Shown: piece by piece, positions 47,597 to 52,999 of the stretch
How positions within the stretch are numbered: position 1 is the stretch's first letter
How the letters are laid out: each line of letters begins with the position of its first letter
Assembly (NCBI GenBank): GCA_015486075.1
Contig: WFSG01000017.1
Coordinates: forward strand, 1-52,999
Direction of reading: 5' to 3'
Source of the DNA: Deltaproteobacteria bacterium
Lineage (GTDB): Bacteria; Desulfobacterota; Desulfomonilia; UBA1062
Length of the DNA stretch: 52,999 nt
Program-made: the position numbers and the translations under genes
Notes under the pieces: generated by a model
The model's database searches: none
Told to the model about the DNA's origin: nothing
The model's input: only the letters and a program-made list of their open reading frames with translations

Positions 47597-48261
47597 TCCA
47601 AGACAACCACTGTAAGTAGGCCCATCAAGAAAGACATTATGTCCATTTTTAACGAGCGTCCTGTCCTCACTAGGGAAGCAAGTCCTATGGTTATGCTGAG
47701 ATAAGGAATGCATTTCAGTGCACTGTTCATGTCACCTGGTATGTGCGGTATTATGAAGTGCACCAGTGCAACAACCGTCAGTGAAAGGACTAGTATGGCC
47801 AAAAAAATCCTGATAAGTGTGAAAAGTAATGCCTTGGCCAGGTTCCTTCCAATTAACCTATCCAGCTCCTCGCTCTTCTGCATGTCCATCAAGGACTCGT
47901 TGGCCTTCCTCTGATAAGTATCTATTGCCCTTCCAATGAAGACCGAGGGTATACTTAGTACCAAAGAGAGGCCCACGGCAGCGTTTACATCCATGGTCGA
48001 TGCTGCATAGCAAGCAACAGGCGTTGCAACCGCAGCACAAAAGGACTCGTCTTCCGGGAGAAAGGAGCCTACAGGAGGGCTGTTAAGCCACAGCAGTTCT
48101 AGACATGCACCGGTAAGTAAACCTGTTTGAACCTCTCCAAATACAAGGCCCAGGATGGGCGCCATTATTATAGGTCGCGATACCATGAACTGGAACACGT
48201 AGGCCCTGTCCATCCAGAGTATTGAACTTATTATGCTACTAGCAACCACCCTGAATATCAT
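47584..48261 (-). CDS. Mannose-class PTS system IIC-like membrane protein
   Basis: A 225-residue hydrophobic protein with the mannose/sorbose-family IIC signature GLVFGEVQTGLLTGACLELLWL and PPVGSFLPEDESFCAAVATP, then four or five further helices. Full-length IIC of this family is slightly longer (about 250-260). IIC is the sugar channel, which normally needs a IID partner; no IID gene is found in the window. Together with IIA and IIB and rapZ it may therefore act in regulation rather than sugar uptake. ATGA overlap with IIB upstream. Confidence 0.85.
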   Translation of the reverse strand: MIFRVVASSIISSILWMDRAYVFQFMVSRPIIMAPILGLVFGEVQTGLLTGACLELLWLNSPPVGSFLPEDESFCAAVATPVACYAASTMDVNAAVGLSLVLSIPSVFIGRAIDTYQRKANESLMDMQKSEELDRLIGRNLAKALLFTLIRIFLAILVLSLTVVALVHFIIPHIPGDMNSALKCIPYLSITIGLASLVRTGRSLKMDIMSFLMGLLTVVVLEWIW

Positions 48262-48749
48262 AACTTTATCATTTGAAGAATGTCTTTTGCGTTGATTTCC
48301 CTCTCTCTAGGCACAGACTGCACTGCTACGTAGACTCCTTTGGATATAAGGGACTTTATTATCTCGATATCCTTGTTGTTAACCCAGACGGAGAAAGAAA
48401 GCTGGTAACTCCCATCGTGCACCTTGAGGTTACCTATGTTCAGTCTGTTAAAGGTAATGCCCTTGTTGTATATGTTAAACGCATCCACCAATGATGAGAC
48501 AATGACAAGAACCCTCTTGTCTTTGAACAGGGTGTCCCCTTCGAGCCTAGGGACATCATCGACTGAGCTCACCTTGAATCTTATCCTGTCTGGCAGTGCC
48601 ATCTCCATAATAGACTTCTGGAACTCATCAGAGCTTAGACGGTCATTTACAATTATGACCCCATCTGCGCCTAGATATGGTATCCACGCCTCGAGTATCT
48701 GGCCGTGGATAAACCTGTCATCTACCCTTACCAGTCGGAGATCCATCAT
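48258..48749 (-). CDS. Mannose-class PTS system IIB component
   Basis: A 163-residue cytosolic phosphotransferase protein with RVDDRFIHGQILEAW, carrying the phospho-accepting histidine of sorbose/mannose-family IIB, and IIVNDRLSSDEFQKSIMEMALP. The ATG at 48749 overlaps the IIA stop as ATGA (a second ATG directly follows). Phosphate passes IIA to IIB; the next acceptor would be a sugar via IIC/IID, unclear here without IID. Part of rapZ-IIA-IIB-IIC. Confidence 0.88.
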   Translation of the reverse strand: MMDLRLVRVDDRFIHGQILEAWIPYLGADGVIIVNDRLSSDEFQKSIMEMALPDRIRFKVSSVDDVPRLEGDTLFKDKRVLVIVSSLVDAFNIYNKGITFNRLNIGNLKVHDGSYQLSFSVWVNNKDIEIIKSLISKGVYVAVQSVPREREINAKDILQMIKL

Positions 48750-49156
48750 ACCTTGGGTGGTGCAGACAGTATCTCGGATGCAATAGAGATATTTCTGCAA
48801 GCGTTATTTTTTAATATCTGCGCTAGTTCTCCCAGCTTTTTGCCCTCTCTTTTCGTAAGAGCATATATCACCATGGGAAGGTTAACGCCTGTTACCACTT
48901 CTACCCTGTCCTGCTCTAGGAAAGAGAGAGATATATTGGAAGGGGTTCCACCAAACATGTCCGTAAGTATCATCACCCCATCCCCTGCATCCACCTTCTT
49001 TATTGCCTCCCTCAACATCTTCCTTAGGCCCTTTGCACTTTTATCTTGGGCAAACGTACATGCCTCGCACCTGTCTACAGGACCCACTATCATACATGCG
49101 GTCTCAAGGATCGTCTTAGCAAGCTCACCATGTGCCACTATTACAATACCTACCAT
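48746..49156 (-). CDS. Mannose-class PTS system IIA component
   Basis: A 136-residue EIIA-Man fold protein with phosphoryl-accepting His in VGIVIVAHGELA, and LTDMFGGTPSN, the typical second motif. The ATG at 49156 has a GAGGG site five bases ahead; an earlier TTG is less likely. It begins eight bases after the rapZ stop. In deltaproteobacteria rapZ often sits with such IIA genes, pointing to a regulatory PTS branch. HPr and enzyme I genes are not in the window. Confidence 0.9.
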   Translation of the reverse strand: MVGIVIVAHGELAKTILETACMIVGPVDRCEACTFAQDKSAKGLRKMLREAIKKVDAGDGVMILTDMFGGTPSNISLSFLEQDRVEVVTGVNLPMVIYALTKREGKKLGELAQILKNNACRNISIASEILSAPPKV

Positions 49157-49164
49157 CTTATCCC

Positions 49165-50034
49165 TCAATCGAGATCCCTGTGCCTGACCTCACAGCTAAA
49201 ACCTGCATCCCTGATCATCTCGCCTGTCTCCTCCGCAATGCTAACTGACCTGTGCCTACCGCCTGTGCAGCCTATTGCTATAGTAAAATAAGATCTTCCT
49301 TCTCTTCTCACCCGTGGTACAATAAACCTGACAAGTCCTCTCCACTTCTCTATAAAATCCTTGTAATCAAGGGTGGAATGTATGTAATCCTTTACCTCAC
49401 TGTCCTTGCCTGTCTTGTCTTTGAGTGCATCCACAAAGTACGGGTTAGGAAGAAAACGTACATCCATAAGCATATCCGCGTCTATTGGTATACCTTTCTT
49501 AAAGCCAAAAGAGATAACCTGTATATACATATCTCTTGATTTGTCAAGGCTAGATGCAATCTCAGCCACCTTTGCCTCGAGTTCGTGGATATTCATGTGG
49601 CTTGTATCTAGCACATAGTCTGCCCTGTGCTTAATCTTGTCCATTATTGAGATCTCGGCATCTATGGCAGATATGAGGTCAGGATAAGTATCACTCAAAG
49701 GATGCCTTCGCCTCGTCTCTTTGAACCTGTTAACAAGGGAATTCTTGTCAGCCTCGAGAAAAATCAGCTTGAATTCTCCAACAAGGGAACGAAACAGGCC
49801 AAAAGCCTTTGGAACCCTTTCCACAAATTGGCCTGCCCCTCCCCTTACATCCATCCCTATGCAAAGTTTAGATATATTTAGATAGGCAAAGTCATATACC
49901 TCGGTCAACTTCATGAGAAGATCTATAGGTATATTGTCCATACAGAAAAAACCGGCATCCTCCATTACCTTCAATGCCGTGGATTTTCCTGAACCAGACA
50001 GGCCTGTTATGATTACTACAAGTGGACTTCTCAT
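49165..50034 (-). CDS. rapZ: RapZ-family RNase adaptor/nucleotide-binding protein
   Basis: A 289-residue protein with an N-terminal P-loop, ITGLSGSGKSTALKVM (residues 9-24), and the C-terminal RapZ motif FGFKKGIPIDADMLMDVRFLPNPYF (start FGFKKGIP) and IGCTGGRHRSVSIAE. In Escherichia coli RapZ directs a small RNA controlling GlmS synthesis to RNase E; in other bacteria the role is less certain. It sits at the head of the PTS IIA-IIB-IIC genes. A glmS-like gene is in the window 26 kb away; no direct link is shown. ATG at 50034. Confidence 0.94.
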   Translation of the reverse strand: MRSPLVVIITGLSGSGKSTALKVMEDAGFFCMDNIPIDLLMKLTEVYDFAYLNISKLCIGMDVRGGAGQFVERVPKAFGLFRSLVGEFKLIFLEADKNSLVNRFKETRRRHPLSDTYPDLISAIDAEISIMDKIKHRADYVLDTSHMNIHELEAKVAEIASSLDKSRDMYIQVISFGFKKGIPIDADMLMDVRFLPNPYFVDALKDKTGKDSEVKDYIHSTLDYKDFIEKWRGLVRFIVPRVRREGRSYFTIAIGCTGGRHRSVSIAEETGEMIRDAGFSCEVRHRDLD

Positions 50035-50076
50035 ACCTTATTATCTGCCCAAACCGCCTATCCGAGCCACATCGTC

Positions 50077-51357
50077 TTAAAGGCCGGCATCTTTAATGGT
50101 TTTTATGGCGCAGAACTCTCCGCACATGGTACATACCTCGTCCTGGCCTATCTCGCTGGAATCCCTCAAGGCCTTCGCCTTACGGGGATTTATCGACATC
50201 TCTATCTGCGTCTTCCAGTCGAGATCCTTCCTTGCCCTTGACATCTTGTCATCCATCTCACGGGCATACCTCATCCCCTTTGCCAAATCCGCTGCATGAG
50301 CCGCAATCTTGGAAGCAATAACACCCTCCCTTACATGCTCAACCGTGGGAAGCCTCAAATGCTCAGCAGGAGTAACATAACACAAGAAATCCGCACCATA
50401 ATACGCCGCAAGGGTACCCCCTATAGCACCTGCTATGTGATCATAACCAGACGCAATATCAGTCACAAGAGGCCCCAATACGTAAAAAGGCGCATCATGC
50501 GTCAAAGACTTCTGAAGCCTTATGTTCTCCTCTATCATCTGCAACGGCACATGCCCAGGCCCCTCTATCATCACCTGTACCCCCTTGTCCCACGCCCTCT
50601 GGGCAAGCTCCCCTAAAGTCACAAGCTCTGTTATCTGCGCCCTATCCGTTGCATCAGCAGTCGCTCCCGGCCTCATACCATCACCCAAAGATATCGTCAC
50701 ATCATAAGACGCTAATACATCCAATATGTCATCATAAAACTCAAACAAGGGAGACTCCCTCCTGTTCTTCCTCATCCACGCAATCAAAAAAGACCCTCCC
50801 CTGCTCACTACGTCCAAAACCCTCCTGTCCGTCTCCAAAGCATGAAGAGCATTCAAATTCACACCCGCATGAATCGTCATAAAATCAACACCCTCCCTCG
50901 CCTGCTTCTCAACCGTGGACAGAAAATCATCTATCGTCATGTCAGTTATCACCCTCTTCTTCAACGATAACTCAAACGCAGTCTGATATATGGGCACCGT
51001 ACCAACCATTACACTCGATGCATCCAACACCCTCCGCCTTATCTCTATCAACTTCCTACCCAAAGAAAGATCCATCACTGAATCAGCACCATACTCTACC
51101 GCAGCACCTAACTTCCTAAGCTCCTCCTCAACATCCATATGATACGGAGACGACCCTATGTTGGCATTTACCTTCGTACGCAAACCCCTACCTATACCCC
51201 TTATGTTCTCAAAATCCCTCAACCTGTTCTTGGGTATCACTATGTTACCCCTCGCAATACCATCACACACAAACCCAGGATCCAAACCCTCATACTCAGC
51301 CACTACCTCCATCTCCTCAGTAATAATACCCTTCCTCGCCTTCTCTATTAACGTCAT
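50077..51357 (-). CDS. thiC: Phosphomethylpyrimidine synthase
   Basis: Radical SAM-type enzyme that turns aminoimidazole ribotide into hydroxymethylpyrimidine phosphate in thiamine synthesis. The 426 residues show GIARGNIVIPKN, KVNANIGSSP, MTIHAG and DGMRPGATADA; the C-terminal iron-sulfur cysteines read CTMCGEFC (CX2CX3C). The usual motif quoted for ThiC is CX2CX4C; shorter variants occur in short-form ThiC. The start is ATG 51357 (ATGA overlap with thiE; GGAAGG eight bases upstream), two codons after an alternative ATG. Third-position use favours G/T, as in ppdK. Stop 42 bases before rapZ. Confidence 0.95.
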   Translation of the reverse strand: MTLIEKARKGIITEEMEVVAEYEGLDPGFVCDGIARGNIVIPKNRLRDFENIRGIGRGLRTKVNANIGSSPYHMDVEEELRKLGAAVEYGADSVMDLSLGRKLIEIRRRVLDASSVMVGTVPIYQTAFELSLKKRVITDMTIDDFLSTVEKQAREGVDFMTIHAGVNLNALHALETDRRVLDVVSRGGSFLIAWMRKNRRESPLFEFYDDILDVLASYDVTISLGDGMRPGATADATDRAQITELVTLGELAQRAWDKGVQVMIEGPGHVPLQMIEENIRLQKSLTHDAPFYVLGPLVTDIASGYDHIAGAIGGTLAAYYGADFLCYVTPAEHLRLPTVEHVREGVIASKIAAHAADLAKGMRYAREMDDKMSRARKDLDWKTQIEMSINPRKAKALRDSSEIGQDEVCTMCGEFCAIKTIKDAGL

Positions 51358-52382
51358 GGACATACCTTCCTGATAAACATGTTATTAAGTTCCAATATTG
51401 CCCTGTAAGGGTCGTCAGCGTCTCTGACAGCGCTTATGACCGCTATATTATTACAGGATATCTCCTCAATTGATTCAAGACGTTTCTTGTTGATACCCCC
51501 AATAGCTACCACAGGTATTTGAGATTGTTCAACGCATTGTTTCAACCTAGCCACACCAGTAGGTTCAAGAACATCATTCTTGGTATCTGTGTGCCATATG
51601 GGGCCAAATCCTATATAGTCAACATCAAGGTATGAAGCCTTTTTTGCCTGATCCAAACTGTGTGTTGACAAACCTATAAACGCTTGGTCGCTGAGAATTT
51701 TCCTTGCCTTGTCAGGCGGAAGGTCTCTCTGGCCGAGGTGGACACCGTCAGCGCCTGATAACATGGCTATGTCTAGTCTGTCATTAACTATAAACAGGGT
51801 GTCTGTTCCGGCCGTTATGGCCCTTATATTCATAGCAATGGAGAGGAAGTCACTATCCGAGGTATACTTTAACCTCAACTGAACAGCCGGTATGCCAATG
51901 TCTACGGCCATTCTTGCTATGTCTTCGCACGACTGACTGGATTCGGATATTATCAAATAAAGTCCCTTCCTGAGAATAGGTCTGTTTATTCGACCGAGCA
52001 TTGACTTCTCTACGTCATAAACATCATAACGTAACTTCTTCATACCCATGGATATGTCCGTGGATTCCAACTTGAAAAGTTCTTCTAGAACCCTCAACCC
52101 TTCTTCAACACGTTTCAAATTGGACATCAAGACATCCTTTATACCCTCCCTCTTCATCTCCTTTGCACCCACCGACGAAAAACCGATGTCATTCAAGGAG
52201 TCCCTGTAAAGGATAAACCGTTCCTGTTCAAACATGGAGCTTAAAGAATGCCTGAGTTTTTTAAGTGTAGCCTGTGTAGGTTCGTCATTGTAATAAAACC
52301 TAGCCAGATCCTCTATCACCCTCAACCCCTCGGCCACTCGGTTTATGTTGGCGTCGATTGCCCTGTATATGTGTCTTTCCAT
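51354..52382 (-). CDS. thiE: Thiamine-phosphate synthase with N-terminal ThiD2 domain
   Basis: A 342-residue fusion. Residues about 5-130 (RAIDANINRVAEGLRVIEDLARF, with a second copy RVEEGLRVLEEL) match the ThiD2 domain, an alternative hydroxymethylpyrimidine-phosphate kinase proposed for bacteria lacking classical ThiD. Residues about 140-340 are ThiE, joining pyrimidine and thiazole to thiamine phosphate: QLRLKYTSD, IVNDRLDIAMLSGADGVHLGQRDLP, GFGPIWHTDTK and VVAIGGI. The ATG at 52382 is two bases past the thi4 stop, with AAGG upstream. The operon order thi4-thiD2E-thiC covers both branches. Confidence 0.92.
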   Translation of the reverse strand: MERHIYRAIDANINRVAEGLRVIEDLARFYYNDEPTQATLKKLRHSLSSMFEQERFILYRDSLNDIGFSSVGAKEMKREGIKDVLMSNLKRVEEGLRVLEELFKLESTDISMGMKKLRYDVYDVEKSMLGRINRPILRKGLYLIISESSQSCEDIARMAVDIGIPAVQLRLKYTSDSDFLSIAMNIRAITAGTDTLFIVNDRLDIAMLSGADGVHLGQRDLPPDKARKILSDQAFIGLSTHSLDQAKKASYLDVDYIGFGPIWHTDTKNDVLEPTGVARLKQCVEQSQIPVVAIGGINKKRLESIEEISCNNIAVISAVRDADDPYRAILELNNMFIRKVCP

Positions 52383-52384
52383 TT

Positions 52385-52999
52385 CTAAAGCCTTGCAAGT
52401 ATCTCCTCTGCTGCCTTTTTACCGGATAGGAACATGCCCCCGAAGATGGGACCCATGCGATGCCCCCCGAAGACAGCATTCGCTGCCATGCCAGAGACAT
52501 ACAACCCAGGAAAGACCTCCCTGGTGTTCTCCACTGTGTGCATCTCGCCTAACTCTGCATCCATCGACCTCTCACCAACTATACCACCAGTGGAAGTGCT
52601 CAACCTGACGCCCATCTTTCTCACCAACGCTGATACCACATTGGCATCATGACCAGTCGCATCAAGCACAAAACGGGAATGCAAAGTCAAAGGATCTATG
52701 TGCAAACCCGTCATCTCCACAGGCGACCAGTTTATAACAAGACCAGAGACACGACCATCCTTGAAGACTATGTCCTCCATGGTTATAAGATTGAAAATCC
52801 TGAGCCCCTCGGCAATAGAGGCCCGAATCAAAGCAGCAACCGTCTCAATAGCACCAAACGTGTAATACCCCTCCTCGTATTCCACTACATCAATACCAAA
52901 CTCCCTCACAACAGGTAATGCTGTGTCCTGCACAACTATCTCGTTAAACATCATACCACCACCCCAAATCCCACCACCTATGGAGAGCTTCTTGTCAAA
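52385..52999 (-). CDS. thi4: Thi4-type thiazole synthase (5' end outside window)
   Basis: The coding frame is open to the window edge; 204 residues are visible and about 60 more N-terminal ones should lie outside. It opens FDKKLSIGGGIWGGGMMFNEIV, in pattern a Thi4 signature, and continues to LDATGHDANVV and GAIETVAAL. The family makes the thiazole phosphate of thiamine from NAD and glycine. Where yeast Thi4 has its sacrificial cysteine (sequence CCMDP) this protein has a histidine: GLHIDP. That marks the archaeal-type, catalytic, sulfide-using enzyme. A TPP riboswitch, if any, would be beyond the window. Confidence 0.93.
   Translation of the reverse strand, partial: FDKKLSIGGGIWGGGMMFNEIVVQDTALPVVREFGIDVVEYEEGYYTFGAIETVAALIRASIAEGLRIFNLITMEDIVFKDGRVSGLVINWSPVEMTGLHIDPLTLHSRFVLDATGHDANVVSALVRKMGVRLSTSTGGIVGERSMDAELGEMHTVENTREVFPGLYVSGMAANAVFGGHRMGPIFGGMFLSGKKAAEEILARL

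Noticed and set aside
50035-50076. Terminator or regulatory element between rapZ and thiC
   Set aside because: The A/G-rich and GC palindromic bases there form only a 4-bp pairing and part of the thiC stop region.

Overview
The window reads as a chromosomal segment of a Gram-negative, probably anaerobic bacterium, most likely a Desulfobacterota-type (deltaproteobacterial) lineage. Support: LPS export permeases LptF/LptG, a type IV pilus minor-pilin operon with PilY1, a tripartite RND pump, pyruvate phosphate dikinase, the diaminopimelate aminotransferase route (dapF-dapL), phosphate-acyltransferase/butyrate kinase genes, type B dihydroorotate dehydrogenase with PyrK, a sulfide-type Thi4 and rapZ next to mannose-class PTS genes. 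Arginine is mostly AGG/AGA and ATA isoleucine codons are common, a habit often seen in thermophiles. This is inference; no rRNA or tRNA is present. Genes are tightly packed and no gap exceeds 300 bases.

Layout from left to right. (1) 16-6331, minus: ppdK, then lptF-lptG followed by an overlapping FAD-dependent dehydrogenase. A near-consensus promoter sits directly on lptF. (2) 6420-14173, minus: a compact six-gene signalling operon (soluble histidine kinase, response regulator with a PAS-like region, membrane kinase with six PAS domains, a 107-residue stand-alone module, HDOD protein, HD-GYP response regulator), preceded by a PilZ gene. The HD-GYP and PilZ proteins point to cyclic-di-GMP. (3) 14889-19876, plus: dapF-dapL-purF-guaA (lysine/peptidoglycan precursor and purine synthesis). 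(4) 19892-26468, minus: ligA, acylphosphatase, a small four-helix membrane protein and a giant GlmS-like protein of about 1,250 residues. (5) 26641-27986, plus: hfq overlapping a secreted FlgT-like protein. (6) 27983-30887, minus: two divergent phosphate-acyltransferase paralogues plus butyrate kinase. (7) 30958-37390, minus: tetR-oprM-adaptor-RND, with a promoter and two abutting palindromes ahead of tetR. (8) 37554-45415, minus: comEC, GspH/FimT, PilW, PilV, PilX, PilY1 and a small secreted protein. (9) 45473-52999, minus: thi4 (cut by the window edge), thiD2-thiE fusion, thiC, rapZ, PTS IIA-IIB-IIC, rimI, pyrK, pyrD, mostly coupled by ATGA overlaps or gaps of a few bases.

Most of the window is housekeeping. 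The points most worth a second look are the expanded GlmS-like enzyme whose presumed nucleophilic cysteine is not at the N-terminus, the two Ptb paralogues that appear to have lost different conserved motifs, the signalling operon with a free-standing copy of the module that ends its HD-GYP protein, the ComEC whose metal-binding motif is degraded, and the mannose-type PTS that has no IID component here. I did not find a wholly new defence or mobile system.
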